A stretch of 64,000 nt of DNA from Acidiphilium sp. (GCA_028688905.1 JAQTXH010000004.1:135636-199635); one strand, 5' to 3'; counted from the first letter of the stretch, positions 54,345-63,750 are shown. Notes: generated from the sequence alone by a model not told the origin. Made by a program: numbers and translations.

Positions 54345-56318
54345 ATGATCCCCGCTCTTGGTCATTTTGCCATTGCCCTCGCCTTGGCGCTCGCTGTGGC
54401 GCAAGCGGTGATCGGGTTGTTCGGTCCGATGCTGCGCGACCGACTGGTGTTGCGCGCCGCCCCGGCACTGGCGATCAGCCAGTTTCTGATGCTCGCCGCC
54501 GCTTTCGCCGCCCTGGTGTGGGCGGGTGTGGTCTCGGATTTCACCGTGCGCAACGTCGCCGAATTTTCATCGAGCACGACGCCGCTATTTTACCGGGTCA
54601 CCGGCACCTGGGGCAATCACGACGGTTCGATGCTGCTTTGGTGCCTGATCCTGTCGCTCTGCGGTGCGACAGTCGGGGTGTTCGGCAATAATATCCCGTC
54701 GAGTTTGCGTTCGCGGGTGCTGGGCGTGCTGGGGTTGGTTTCCGGCGGGTTTCTGCTGTTCACCATCATGGTATCCGACCCGTTCCGCCGGATCTGGCCG
54801 CCACCGCTGCATGGCGCGGGCGTCAACCCGATTCTGCAGGACCCCGGCCTCGCGGTGCATCCGCCGATCCTTTACGTCGGCTACGTCGGCTTCTCGATCG
54901 CCTTTGCCTTCGCCGTCGCAGCGCTGATCGAAGGTCGGGTCGATGCCGCCTGGGGCCGCTGGGTGCGGCCGTGGACCCTGGTGTCGTGGGTGTTCCTCAC
55001 CTGCGGCATCTGCTTCGGCTCGCTCTGGTCCTACTATACCCTGGGCTGGGGCGGCTTCTGGTTCTGGGACCCGGTGGAAAACGTGGCTTTGCTGCCCTGG
55101 CTGACCGGCACCGCGCTGATCCACTCCGCCATCGTGGTGGAAAAACGCGAGGCGTTGAAAACCTGGACGGTTCTGCTCGCCATCGTCACCTTCTCGCTCA
55201 GCCTGTGCGGCACCTTCCTGGTCCGTTCGGGGTTGCTGAACTCGGTACATGCATTTGCCGCCTCGCCCAACCAGGGGCTGTTCATTCTGACGCTGCTCGC
55301 CATCACGATCGGCGGATCGCTGCTGCTGTTCGCGGTGCGCGCGCCGGTGCTCTCGGCCACCGGCATGTTCGCGCCGGTGTCGCGCGAGGGGGCGTTGATT
55401 CTGAACAACGTGTTCCTGTGCATCATTGCCGCGGTGGTGTTCACCGGCACGATGTACCCGCCGTTCGTCGATCTCGCATTCGGGATGCAGTTGTCGGTCG
55501 GCGCGCCGTTCTATGATCAGGCGGTGCTGCCGCTCACGGCTCCCCTGATCCTGGCGATGGCGGTGGGGCCGATGCTGCCGTGGAAACGCGGCGCGATCGG
55601 GCCGGCGCTGGCCAAATTGTGGTATGGCGCGGTGGCGGCGCTGATCGTGTTCGGCTTCCTGATGTTCAAGGGCCATTTCATCGCGGCGCTTGGACTTGCT
55701 GGGGCCACCTGGGTGATCATCGGTGCCTTCATCGACCTTGCCGAACGGGTCCGGTTGTTCCGGGTGCCGTTTGGGCAATCGCTGTCGCGCCTCACCACCA
55801 TCCCGCGCGCCGCGGTCGGGGCGGTCATGGGGCATCTCGGTTTCGGCATCGTGGTGCTGGGCATCGCGGGGATGACGTTGCGGGTTCATACCGTGACGGT
55901 GCTGCATCCCGGTCAGTCGGTCGATCTCGGCGGGTTCAACTGGAAACTCGAATCCATCGTGCCGGCGACCGGGCCGAACTATGCCGCGCGGCTTGCGACC
56001 ATCAAGGTTACCCGTCACGGCAAACTGGTCATGATGTTGCATCCGGAGCGGCGGTTCTTTACGGCGGAAAAGGTCAAAACCGTGGCGGCGGCGATTCAGA
56101 CCAACGGGGTGCGCGACATGTTCGCCACCTTCGCGGGCGAGGATAACACCGGCGGCGGCGAATTCCGGTTCAATGTGCATCCGTTCGCCCCGGAGATCTG
56201 GCTCGGCGGGTTCATCATGGCGCTGGGCGGTGCGATTTCGCTGAGCGATCGGCGCTTTCGCGTCGGTGCCCCGGCCCGCGCCAAGGCGCGCAAGCCGGCC
56301 GGTTCGGCGACGGTCTGA
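54345..56318 (+). CDS. ccmF: Cytochrome c heme lyase subunit CcmF
   Basis: A 657-residue polytopic protein (about 14-15 helices) that attaches heme to apocytochrome c together with CcmH. The WWD-domain motif GWGGFWFWDPVENVALLPWL lies near residue 235 (family usual GWGGWWFWDPVEN), and HPPILYVGYVGFSIAFAFA near residue 173 holds a heme-ligand histidine. The frame on the opposite strand is also long, but the codon pattern and motifs leave no doubt about this one. Confidence 0.95.
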   Translation: MIPALGHFAIALALALAVAQAVIGLFGPMLRDRLVLRAAPALAISQFLMLAAAFAALVWAGVVSDFTVRNVAEFSSSTTPLFYRVTGTWGNHDGSMLLWCLILSLCGATVGVFGNNIPSSLRSRVLGVLGLVSGGFLLFTIMVSDPFRRIWPPPLHGAGVNPILQDPGLAVHPPILYVGYVGFSIAFAFAVAALIEGRVDAAWGRWVRPWTLVSWVFLTCGICFGSLWSYYTLGWGGFWFWDPVENVALLPWLTGTALIHSAIVVEKREALKTWTVLLAIVTFSLSLCGTFLVRSGLLNSVHAFAASPNQGLFILTLLAITIGGSLLLFAVRAPVLSATGMFAPVSREGALILNNVFLCIIAAVVFTGTMYPPFVDLAFGMQLSVGAPFYDQAVLPLTAPLILAMAVGPMLPWKRGAIGPALAKLWYGAVAALIVFGFLMFKGHFIAALGLAGATWVIIGAFIDLAERVRLFRVPFGQSLSRLTTIPRAAVGAVMGHLGFGIVVLGIAGMTLRVHTVTVLHPGQSVDLGGFNWKLESIVPATGPNYAARLATIKVTRHGKLVMMLHPERRFFTAEKVKTVAAAIQTNGVRDMFATFAGEDNTGGGEFRFNVHPFAPEIWLGGFIMALGGAISLSDRRFRVGAPARAKARKPAGSATV

Positions 56319-56327
56319 GCCGGTTGG

Positions 56328-56888
56328 ATGGCAACGCCGCTCTCCCGCCGCCTGATGCTCGGCATTCCGCTCGCCACCGTCGCGGTGGGCGGCATCGGCT
56401 TTTATGCCCTGCTCGAACGCATGGGCAAGGGCACCTATAACCCGCAGGCGTTCAACAACCCGCTGGTCGGGCGGAAAGTGCCCGATTTCACCCTGCCTGG
56501 GGTCGATGGCCATGAAGGCTTCGACCAGGCCGCGATGATCGTGCAGAAACGGCCGCTGCTGGTCAATTTTTTCGCCTCCTGGTGCGTGCCCTGCGCTGGC
56601 GAAGCGCCCTATCTCGATGCGATCGCCAAGTCCGGCCTCGATATCTGGGGTATCGCCTATCAGGACAAGCCGGCTGCCCTCGCGCTGTATCTCGCGAAAT
56701 ACGGTAACCCATATCACCGCCTCGCCAGCGACATCGATGGCCGGGTGGCGATCAACTGGGGTGTCTACGGCGTGCCGGAAAGCTTTCTGGTCGCCCCTGG
56801 CGGCATGGTGCGCTGGCACACCGCCGGACCGCTGTTTCCCGAAGTGATCGAGGATCAGCTCAAACCGGCGTTGCAACGGCTGACATGA
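56328..56888 (+). CDS. ccmG: Thiol:disulfide interchange protein CcmG (DsbE)
   Basis: A 186-residue membrane-anchored thioredoxin-like protein. One N-terminal anchor helix precedes the domain. The active site FFASWCVPCAGEAPYL lies near residue 82, and the cis-proline loop is YGVPESF. It reduces the CXXCH cysteines of apocytochrome c, directly or through CcmH, in the periplasm. It lies between ccmF and ccmH in the operon. Confidence 0.94.
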   Translation: MATPLSRRLMLGIPLATVAVGGIGFYALLERMGKGTYNPQAFNNPLVGRKVPDFTLPGVDGHEGFDQAAMIVQKRPLLVNFFASWCVPCAGEAPYLDAIAKSGLDIWGIAYQDKPAALALYLAKYGNPYHRLASDIDGRVAINWGVYGVPESFLVAPGGMVRWHTAGPLFPEVIEDQLKPALQRLT

Positions 56889-56898
56889 GGCTGAGCCG

Positions 56899-57366
56899 AT
56901 GAAACGCCTGCTTATTCTCTGCGCGATCGGCCTTGGCCTGGCGCTGGGCGCCGCCGCCGCCGCCGATACGCCAACCACGATCAAGCGTGACGGCGTGGTG
57001 CTCACCCTGCCGCAGGAAAAACGCGCCGAAGTGATCGGCGACAAACTGCGCTGCCTAGTCTGCCAGAACGAGACGGTCGAAAACTCCCAGGCCGACCTCG
57101 CCAAGCAATTCCGCGGCATCATTCGCAGGCACGTGGTGCTGGGCGATACCAACAAGCAGATCATCGACTTCATGGTGCATCGCTATGGGATTTTTGTGCT
57201 CCTCAAACCGCCGCTGATCCCGCTGACCTGGCTGCTGTGGTTCTCGCCGGGAATTGCGCTGGTGCTGGGCCTGCTGGTGCTGCTGATCGCGCGCCGGCGC
57301 AAGCAAACCGGCCCGCCTCCGCTATCGCCTGACGAGCGTGACCGTCTGAAGGAATTGCTTTCGTGA
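56899..57366 (+). CDS. ccmH: Cytochrome c maturation protein CcmH
   Basis: A 155-residue apocytochrome reductase/chaperone. It has an N-terminal signal sequence (residues 1-22), the redox motif KLRCLVCQNETVENSQADLA near residue 50, and a C-terminal membrane anchor (LLWFSPGIALVLGLLVLLIA). This is the short CcmH form; the TPR part is the separate ccmI, which overlaps its stop codon by four bases. Confidence 0.94.
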   Translation: MKRLLILCAIGLGLALGAAAAADTPTTIKRDGVVLTLPQEKRAEVIGDKLRCLVCQNETVENSQADLAKQFRGIIRRHVVLGDTNKQIIDFMVHRYGIFVLLKPPLIPLTWLLWFSPGIALVLGLLVLLIARRRKQTGPPPLSPDERDRLKELLS

Positions 57367-58115
57367 TCTGGCTTTGGATGGCGTTGTTATCGTTGCTGGC
57401 GATTGCGCCGGTGATTGTGGTGTGGCTGCGGCGCGGCGCGATCCGCTACCGGCGTGATACCGCGGTGGCGCTGCATCGGGCGCAACTCGATGAGATCGAG
57501 CGCGACCGGATTGATGGCAGGCTGCCGGAATCGGAGTTCCAAGGTGCGAAACTCGAGGTGCAACGCCGCCTGCTGGTCGCCGACACCATCCCCGAACCCG
57601 AAGCCAACCGCAACGCGCGCGGCCTGCTGATCGCGACACTGGTTGCGATCCCGGTGATCGCTCTCGCGCTGTTCGTGCCGTTCGGTATGCCGTTCATTCC
57701 CTCCGAGCCACATGCGGCGGTGATGCGGGCGGAAACCGCGGCCCGCGCCCAAGATGACGCGCTGGTCGCCAAACTGGAACAGAAGCTCGCGGAAATTCCG
57801 CCCCATTCCGAACAGGCACGGCAAGGCTATTTGCTGCTGGGTCAGGCTCTGGTCTCGCAGCACAAACTCGCCGCCGCCGCCAAGGCCTGGAGCGTGGCGC
57901 TGAGCATGAAATTCAACGCAACCTTGGCGGCTGAAACCGCCGAAGCTGAAACCGAAGCTGCCGGCCACGTCACCCCCGACGCCGCAACCCTGTTCCACCA
58001 GGCACTCGACAAAGCGCCTACCAACGCCCCCTGGCGTTCCCTCGCCGAACAACGCCTCCGCGAAGCCGCCGTTACCTTGCCAGCGGACCCCGGCAATGCC
58101 ATGTCCAAACCATGA
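57363..58115 (+). CDS. ccmI: Cytochrome c biogenesis protein CcmI
   Basis: A 250-residue protein with two N-proximal membrane helices (residues about 2-20 and 82-105) and a periplasmic TPR-like region ([20 protein letters not shown]). It binds apocytochrome c and presents it to CcmF-CcmH. The first part ([20 protein letters not shown]) matches the family. It starts as a four-base overlap with ccmH and its stop overlaps the next small gene as ATGA. Confidence 0.9.
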   Translation: MIWLWMALLSLLAIAPVIVVWLRRGAIRYRRDTAVALHRAQLDEIERDRIDGRLPESEFQGAKLEVQRRLLVADTIPEPEANRNARGLLIATLVAIPVIALALFVPFGMPFIPSEPHAAVMRAETAARAQDDALVAKLEQKLAEIPPHSEQARQGYLLLGQALVSQHKLAAAAKAWSVALSMKFNATLAAETAEAETEAAGHVTPDAATLFHQALDKAPTNAPWRSLAEQRLREAAVTLPADPGNAMSKP

Positions 58116-58264
58116 CCGAGGCCGCGAAAGACCCAAAACCCACTCCGCCGCCCGCTCTTAAGCCGGTGCCAAAGCCCATGCCAAAAGAAATCGGTGGCCC
58201 CAAAGGCCCTGAACCGACACGCTATGGCGATTGGGAACACAACGGCAGGTGCAGCGATTTTTGA
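58112..58264 (+). CDS. DUF1674 / SDHAF4-like succinate dehydrogenase assembly factor
   Basis: A 50-residue protein ending in the diagnostic stretch [20 protein letters not shown] followed by RCSDF. A Pro/Lys-rich linker makes up the first half. The eukaryotic homologue SDHAF4 binds flavinylated SdhA and protects it before complex II assembly, so a similar role is inferred. Its ATG lies in the ccmI stop (ATGA), tying it to the cytochrome maturation operon. It is easily missed because of its size. Confidence 0.9.
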   Translation: MTEAAKDPKPTPPPALKPVPKPMPKEIGGPKGPEPTRYGDWEHNGRCSDF

Positions 58265-58378
58265 CCCGCGTCGCCGTATAGTAGCGGTCGTTCTGCATGC
58301 GCGAAGCGTCACTGGCCCCTGATACAAGCACTGAAGACAGTTTTCCGGCTAGCGATCCGCCGTCGCATTCTGGCGTGA

Positions 58379-58411
58379 TCGAACCCGGCAGCTGAATAAA
58401 GCCGGGTTCGA
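58379..58411. terminator. Strong hairpin between convergent operons
   Basis: A perfect 11-bp stem TCGAACCCGGC / GCCGGGTTCGA with an 11-base loop lies between the end of the ccm operon and the convergent transglutaminase-like gene. There is no T-run on either side; its position suggests a shared 3'-end structure. Confidence 0.55.
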
Positions 58412-58464
58412 GTGGCGTACGGAGCGGTATCGCAGCACGGAAAGCCTGCGCCATTACACGGACT

Positions 58465-59283
58465 TCACCGCTGGAACGCCAGAATCTCCTCGGTTATCAC
58501 TGTAAAGCCGACGAGCACGTTTGACCCGAAGGTCGTGGTGATTGCAACATCGGTGGCGTCGCGCCCGCGCGCCATCAGGATTCGGCCGATCCGGGGGCGG
58601 TTATGCCGTGCGTCGCACGTGTACCAGCGTCCGCCGAGGTAAACGTCGAACCAGGCGCTGAAATCCATGGGGGCGGCCGAATAGGGCACCCCGATGTCGC
58701 CAAGGTAGCCAGTGCAGTAGCGCGCCGGGATGTTCATGCAGCGGCAGAAGGTGACGGCGAGATGGGCGAAGTCGCGGCACACGCCGCGCTGCTCCATGAA
58801 CGCCTCCCATGCCGTTTTGGTAGGCCGCGCACTGGCGTAATCGAAGGTGATGCACTGATGCACAAAATCGCAAATCGCTTGCACCCGTGCCCATCCCCCT
58901 TGAACATGGCCGAATAGCGACAACGCGATGTCGGATAAGCGATCGGTTTCGCAATACCGGCTACCCAACAGATATATCAGTATATCGGTCGGCAATTCTT
59001 CGACCGGCACTTGCACGGCACCTGGCGCGGTCCGGTCCGGCTCGCCAAAGTCGCGCACCTGAAAATCGGTCATGATGCTCAACTGCCCCGTCGGGGCGAC
59101 GATGCGGCTGCACCGGTTGCCAAAACTGTCATCGTAAATCGTGATCGGTACCGGCCGATTGAACATCAGTCGATGTTCGGTCAACAAATCCGGCTCGCGT
59201 GAGGGATGTATGTTCAGCATCAGTACCATGGGCGTCGGGTTCGGGCACTCAAAGACGATCTCAAAGCCGGCGCGGATTATCAT
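58465..59283 (-). CDS. Transglutaminase-like cysteine peptidase-fold protein
   Basis: A 272-residue protein with an N-terminal beta-rich domain and a transglutaminase-like core (residues about 130-240). The nucleophile cysteine is in RGVCRDFAHLAVTFCR. The region of the expected catalytic histidine reads MDFSAWFDVYLGGRWYTCDA, with Ser where many relatives have His; the Asp is present in CDARHN. Activity may therefore be altered, unless this is normal for its subfamily. The ATG at 59283 has GGAG upstream; 59298 is an alternative. The role is unknown. Confidence 0.85.
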   Translation of the reverse strand: MIIRAGFEIVFECPNPTPMVLMLNIHPSREPDLLTEHRLMFNRPVPITIYDDSFGNRCSRIVAPTGQLSIMTDFQVRDFGEPDRTAPGAVQVPVEELPTDILIYLLGSRYCETDRLSDIALSLFGHVQGGWARVQAICDFVHQCITFDYASARPTKTAWEAFMEQRGVCRDFAHLAVTFCRCMNIPARYCTGYLGDIGVPYSAAPMDFSAWFDVYLGGRWYTCDARHNRPRIGRILMARGRDATDVAITTTFGSNVLVGFTVITEEILAFQR

Positions 59284-59574
59284 TTTCGGTAACTCCATCA
59301 GCTTTGTTAAGCAAACCTCAGGTGGCTTGCGCGAAAGTCGAAGACTTATGACCGTGCGTTGGAGTGGGATGGCGTCTTGTTACGCAGCGGCATCGCACGG
59401 ATCGCCATTAGGTGGGGTATCGCCCCCGAGGGCAAGCATTCTTTCGCGGGTTCAAGGGGAGACATTGTGCCGAAAACCCGCATGATGGCCAAACGCTCCC
59501 CACAACTCCCTCAAAACTGCGTAATTCGATATATCCAATAAGCCATATCGCGATACCCACATACTGGAAAGACG

Positions 59575-60495
59575 ATGTTCATTCGCCAAATGACCTACCT
59601 TGTTGCGCTCGACCGCGAAAAACATTTCGGCCGCGCGGCTGATGTCTGTAACGCGACCCAATCGACGCTGTCCGCGGGCCTCAAGTCGCTGGAGCGCGAA
59701 CTCGACATGCGGCTCGTCGTTCGAGGGTCCCGTTTCATTGGGCTGACACCCGAGGGCGAACGGGTGGTCGATTGGGCCAGCCAGATTCTCGCCGACTATG
59801 AAAGCTTGAAGCAGGATGTCGAGATGTTTCGCGGTGGCTTGCAGGGAACGCTGCGGCTCGGCGTTATTCCAGCCGCCTTGCCATCGGTGGCAACGCTTAC
59901 GGCCCCATTCGCCGCGAAACATCCCCAGGTCGCGATCGACATCCAATCGATGACGTCGATCGAAATTCAGCGCGGCCTCGACAAATTCGAAATCGACGCC
60001 GGGATGACTTATCTGGAGAATGAACCACTCGCTCACGTGCGCAAGATGGCCCTTTATCGTGAGCGCTATCTGTTCGTGACCAATCGTGCCTGCTCCTGGG
60101 CGGGTTCCGCCTCGATCACCTGGCGTGATGCCGCGAAGGAAAAGCTATGTCTGCTCAACGAAAACATGCAGAATCGGCGCGTCCTGAACAATGTGGTTCG
60201 CGCCATTGGATGTGAACTCACGCCAAGTGTGACGGCCAATTCATTTCTCGCGATCTGTTCGCATGTCTGTAGCGGCGCGTGGTCCAGCATCATCCCGCAC
60301 ACATTTGCTTATATTTTTGCGGGCTGCGAAGACCTGGCGCTGATCGATCTGGTCGAGCCGGTTCACAGTCAGACCGTTGGTCTCGTGGTATCCGGCAGGA
60401 ATCCACTGCCGCCGCTTGCCCGTACGCTGATGAGCTGCGCATCGCGACTGAACCTCGGCGCGGTCATTGGCGGCGAGACATTGCCGCCCCCCTGA
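59575..60495 (+). CDS. LysR-family regulator, probable formate dehydrogenase regulator
   Basis: A 306-residue LysR-type regulator with an N-terminal winged helix-turn-helix (residues about 2-60: HFGRAADVCNATQSTLSAGL) and a periplasmic-binding-like effector domain (LRLGVIPAALPSVATL near residue 92). Such regulators often sit beside formate dehydrogenase genes, and here the fdh gene follows on the same strand after 180 bases. The effector is unknown. A terminator-like hairpin covers its stop codon, so fdh has its own promoter. Confidence 0.88.
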   Translation: MFIRQMTYLVALDREKHFGRAADVCNATQSTLSAGLKSLERELDMRLVVRGSRFIGLTPEGERVVDWASQILADYESLKQDVEMFRGGLQGTLRLGVIPAALPSVATLTAPFAAKHPQVAIDIQSMTSIEIQRGLDKFEIDAGMTYLENEPLAHVRKMALYRERYLFVTNRACSWAGSASITWRDAAKEKLCLLNENMQNRRVLNNVVRAIGCELTPSVTANSFLAICSHVCSGAWSSIIPHTFAYIFAGCEDLALIDLVEPVHSQTVGLVVSGRNPLPPLARTLMSCASRLNLGAVIGGETLPPP

Positions 60496-60513
60496 TCGAT
60501 GCCGTCGATCAGG
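60491..60513 (+). terminator. Rho-independent terminator after the LysR gene
   Basis: A perfect 9-bp stem CCTGATCGA / TCGATCAGG with a five-base loop is followed by TGTTTTA. It overlaps the LysR stop codon. Confidence 0.75.
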
Positions 60514-60675
60514 TGTTTTAGCGAATTCATTTGATGAACCGGGTCTGGCATTCCAGTTTGTAAACGCCGGCACCGAGCGAAAAGCCCTCAACAGGAACCA
60601 GGGCCATCCGGCAAGGATGCGCACGGACAAACCGAAGCGCAGTCCCCTGATCAAATCATAAATGGAGTTGAAACG

Positions 60676-61875
60676 ATGGCGAAAATTGTATGCGTTCTTT
60701 ATGATGACCCGGTTGACGGTTACCCGACATCATATGCCCGAGACGATATTCCCAAGATTGTCAAATATCCCGACGGTCAGACGGCACCGACCCCGCAGGC
60801 GATCGATTTCAAGCCCGGCGAACTGCTCGGCAGTGTCTCGGGTGCGCTGGGTCTACGTGATTTCCTCGAAAAATCAGGCCACACGCTTGTGGTGACGTCG
60901 GACAAGGATGGGGCAAACTCGAAACTCGACCAGGAACTTCATGACGCGGAAATCATCATCTCCCAGCCCTTCTGGCCTGCGTACATGACAGCCGAGCGTA
61001 TTGCCAAGGCACCCAAACTCAAGATGATCATCACGGCCGGCATTGGCTCGGACCATACGGATTTGCAGGCCGCGATGGACCGCGGCATCACCGTCACCGA
61101 AGTCACATACAGCAACAGCAACAGCGTGGCCGAGCACGTCGTGATGATGATTCTGGCGCTCGTGCGCAATTACATTCCCTCATACAATTGGGTCATCAAG
61201 GGAGGGTGGAACATTGCCGATTGCGTATCGCGTTCATACGATCTGGAAGGAATGCACGTCGGCACGGTAGCGGCGGGGCGCATCGGCCTGCGCGTTCTCA
61301 GGCTTCTCAAGCCGTTCGGGGTTCAACTCCACTATATGGATCGCCATCCTTTGCCGGAGGCGGTCGAGACCGAGCTGAACCTGACCCATCACAGCAGCCT
61401 GGAGAGCCTCGCGAAGGTTTGCGACGTGGTCACGCTCAATTGCCCGCTGCACCCGGAGACCGAGCACATGGTCAACGCCGACTCGCTGAAAAACTTCAAG
61501 CGCGGTGCCTACCTGATCAACACGGCACGCGGCAAGCTGTGCGACACCAATGCGGTGGTGGCGGCACTGGAAAGCGGCCAGCTCGCCGGCTATGCGGGCG
61601 ACGTGTGGTTCCCGCAGCCAGCACCGGCGGATCATCCCTGGCGGACCATGCCGCACCATGGCATGACCCCGCACATTTCCGGCACCAGTCTCTCGGCGCA
61701 GGCTCGTTATGCGGCGGGCACGCGCGAAATCCTCGAATGCTATTTTGAGGGGCGGCCGATCCGCGACGAATATCTGATCGTGCAGGATGGCAGGCTGGCC
61801 GGGGTCGGTGCGCACTCCTACAGCGCGGGCAATACGACCGCCGGTTCCGAAGACGCGGCGAAGTTCAAACACTAG
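60676..61875 (+). CDS. fdh: NAD-dependent formate dehydrogenase
   Basis: A 399-residue metal-free formate dehydrogenase of the D-2-hydroxyacid dehydrogenase family, oxidising formate to CO2 with NAD+. The length matches the Pseudomonas sp. 101 type. Visible marks are SQPFWPAYMTAERIAKAP near residue 95, ITAGIGSDHTDL, the NAD-binding VGTVAAGRIGLRVLRLL near residue 195, the catalytic Arg in NTARGKLCD near residue 283, and GDVWFPQPAPADHPWR with the catalytic His in PHISG. It detoxifies formate and yields NADH. A hairpin terminator follows. Confidence 0.96.
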   Translation: MAKIVCVLYDDPVDGYPTSYARDDIPKIVKYPDGQTAPTPQAIDFKPGELLGSVSGALGLRDFLEKSGHTLVVTSDKDGANSKLDQELHDAEIIISQPFWPAYMTAERIAKAPKLKMIITAGIGSDHTDLQAAMDRGITVTEVTYSNSNSVAEHVVMMILALVRNYIPSYNWVIKGGWNIADCVSRSYDLEGMHVGTVAAGRIGLRVLRLLKPFGVQLHYMDRHPLPEAVETELNLTHHSSLESLAKVCDVVTLNCPLHPETEHMVNADSLKNFKRGAYLINTARGKLCDTNAVVAALESGQLAGYAGDVWFPQPAPADHPWRTMPHHGMTPHISGTSLSAQARYAAGTREILECYFEGRPIRDEYLIVQDGRLAGVGAHSYSAGNTTAGSEDAAKFKH

Positions 61876-61904
61876 ACCAACATTGCTTTCGGTTGGTGTT
61901 TTTG
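61876..61904 (+). terminator. Rho-independent terminator after fdh
   Basis: ACCAAC and GTTGGT pair around a 10-base loop and are followed by GTTTTTG, directly after the fdh stop codon. Confidence 0.7.
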
Positions 61905-61940
61905 CGCCAACCGAGTGCAGTGAAAATGCTTGCAGAACCA

Positions 61941-61975
61941 GAGCGCGCCATTCTTGAACGATCGCGCTCGTTTTA
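61941..61975 (+). terminator. Second terminator-like hairpin after fdh
   Basis: GAGCGCG (61941-61947) pairs with CGCGCTC (61963-61969) and is followed by GTTTTAT. It may back up the first terminator. Confidence 0.6.
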
Positions 61976-62099
61976 TAAAAGCCCCGGCTCATCCGACAGG
62001 GGATGGGTCGGGGTGTGCTGGACGCTGGAATGGTCTTTTTAATAGAATCCTCATGGTTTCGAGACTCTCATCCCAGGAGGTAAAACGCGATTGTGATGA

Positions 62100-62200
62100 T
62101 AGAGCCTGATCGTTTCAGGACGAACAGGCTCTATCTCTATTTTTGCCTGCAATTTCGTCACATTCGATTGCCGCAAGGCGTCAACCTCAAGCAATATTGC
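62100..62200 (+). repeat. Dispersed two-hairpin element, copy B
   Basis: This is the second copy of the element at 15684-15784. The first hairpin is perfect here (ATAGAGCCTG at 62099-62108 with CAGGCTCTAT at 62125-62134), followed by a T-rich linker and a second, partly repaired stem (TTGCCGC...GCGTCAA), ending in CCTCAAGCAATATTGC. A further imperfect inverted repeat (ATCCAC...GTGGAT, 62203-62234) lies right after it. No gene overlaps it; the GT8-like gene starts 185 bases later. Confidence 0.7.
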
Positions 62201-62385
62201 TAATCCACAGGCTCTGGAAGAGCCCCTGGTGGATCACCAGTTCCGGCAAGGCCGCACACCATCGGCGGTCGGCCGCCTTGCGGGGCAGCAAATGCACGGT
62301 GCTTATGTCGCGCGGGCGATTCCTATGCTATTTATACACGACGCTAGTCCGAAACTGGCCATGCCCCGGATACTGAGGTAGTACG

Positions 62386-63330
62386 ATGCCACCTTGCTGC
62401 ATATGTTATACAACGGATCCTGGCTATTTGCTTCCGACGTTCGTCAGCGCGATACAGGCGCGTCGTCATACAGCGGTCGCCAGCGCGGATATTGCGATTT
62501 ACAGTTTTGGTGAAACCAGCAGCGCGGCGCGTGCCTTCGACCATGCCTGCCAGACCGAAGGGATTAGATTTTTTTCCGTCAGAGCAGAGGAAATCGGTGG
62601 CGCAAGCGCCATGCTCGCCCGCCTGTTTCTGACACGCTTCGTGCCATCGGAATATAAGCAGTTCTTATATATCGATGGAGATACGCAAATCACTGAATCG
62701 CTTGACCCGCTGGTGGATTATCCCGTTCCGCCAGGACAGTTTCTGGCCGCCACCGATCCTATGACCTTCGCTATTCTCGGCCGGACGAAACATGACAGGG
62801 ATATTTCAGAATATTTTTCATCCATCGGTATTCCTGCTGGCGCTGAGAATAATTATTTCAACACGGGTGTTCTGCGGATTAATCGCGAAGGCTGGGAGGA
62901 ACTTGGCCTTGGGGCCTGGAATCTCTTCCGCAAGCATGAGCGTCGTTCGCGCTTCCCGGATCAGGATGCATTGAATATCGTTGGTGGCGCGAACCGTATC
63001 CCGATGTCACTGGCGTGGAATTTCCCAATTTTCATGCGCAACTCACGGGTCGAGACGATCATCAAGCCGCGCATCTATCATTTCATGGGAAGTCCAAAAC
63101 CATGGCACGGCGTTTTTCTGCCTTGGGGTGCCAGTGTTTACCAGCCCTATGTGGAGGCCGTGAAGAAATATCCCGACCTTGCTGCTTATCTCTCCGTAAT
63201 GCCGCTGCAAAAAAAGCTCCGCTATATGCTCCAGCAGCACTATAAACAAGGCTTGGAGACTGTCACCTGGGGCTTCAGTGAACGCCGCAACCGTATTCTG
63301 AATTATGAAAACAGCCTGACGCGCGCATAA
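62386..63330 (+). CDS. GT8-like glycosyltransferase
   Basis: A 314-residue protein with the GT-A fold pattern of family 8 glycosyltransferases. The DxD-type metal/nucleotide-sugar motif is in YKQFLYIDGDTQITESLDPL near residue 96, and NNYFNTGVLRINREGW near residue 165 and RFPDQDALNIV are typical. Late HFMGSPKPWHG carries the usual His. It probably adds a hexose in lipopolysaccharide or other glycoconjugate synthesis; the donor and acceptor are unknown. The ATG at 62386 follows GAGGTAG. It stands alone next to a dispersed repeat, which hints at a locally rearranged region. Confidence 0.85.
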   Translation: MPPCCICYTTDPGYLLPTFVSAIQARRHTAVASADIAIYSFGETSSAARAFDHACQTEGIRFFSVRAEEIGGASAMLARLFLTRFVPSEYKQFLYIDGDTQITESLDPLVDYPVPPGQFLAATDPMTFAILGRTKHDRDISEYFSSIGIPAGAENNYFNTGVLRINREGWEELGLGAWNLFRKHERRSRFPDQDALNIVGGANRIPMSLAWNFPIFMRNSRVETIIKPRIYHFMGSPKPWHGVFLPWGASVYQPYVEAVKKYPDLAAYLSVMPLQKKLRYMLQQHYKQGLETVTWGFSERRNRILNYENSLTRA

Positions 63331-63750
63331 AGGCTTTGCGGCAAGGATTAGGATAGCATGATAATTCCGCTTGGGCGCGTATTATACTACTGGTTGCGGG
63401 TTTTCTGACCTGCAATGAGCCGAAAATCGCAACGGGGACAACGGTGCGATGGAATCGAGGCGTTGGCATGTGCGGCAAGACAAATGGCTCGAAGCTCAGT
63501 TTCGTCGGAATCCATTACCACTGCTGGCTTTTTGCCATCCTTGCCCCCAAACGTTCGGTTTCTGTAAGGGAGCCGCAATAATTCAAAAGTTCACATGTTT
63601 CCAGACACTTGCAGCCGATTTCGATTTTCCGGAAAACCCGCAACCAGTCGTAAGGGTCACTCGATCGATTCCATTGCTTAGGTTCGGTGTCAATCAAGCA
63701 GTTTGAGGAGGCCTAAATGCGCCATTCCGACCTCCTCAAAAGCCGTTCAT
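63331..63750. other. Gene-free interval before the M24 peptidase gene
   Basis: About 420 bases with only short, unrecognised open frames on both strands (for example 63449-63706 plus and 63515-63697 minus). Composition is less GC-biased than the neighbours. It may hold a decayed gene, but no homology can be seen by eye. Confidence 0.4.

Noticed and set aside
54585..57173. Minus-strand open frame of about 860 codons
   Set aside because: It is antisense to ccmF-ccmG-ccmH, which carry all expected motifs; the frame is Arg/His/Gln-rich.
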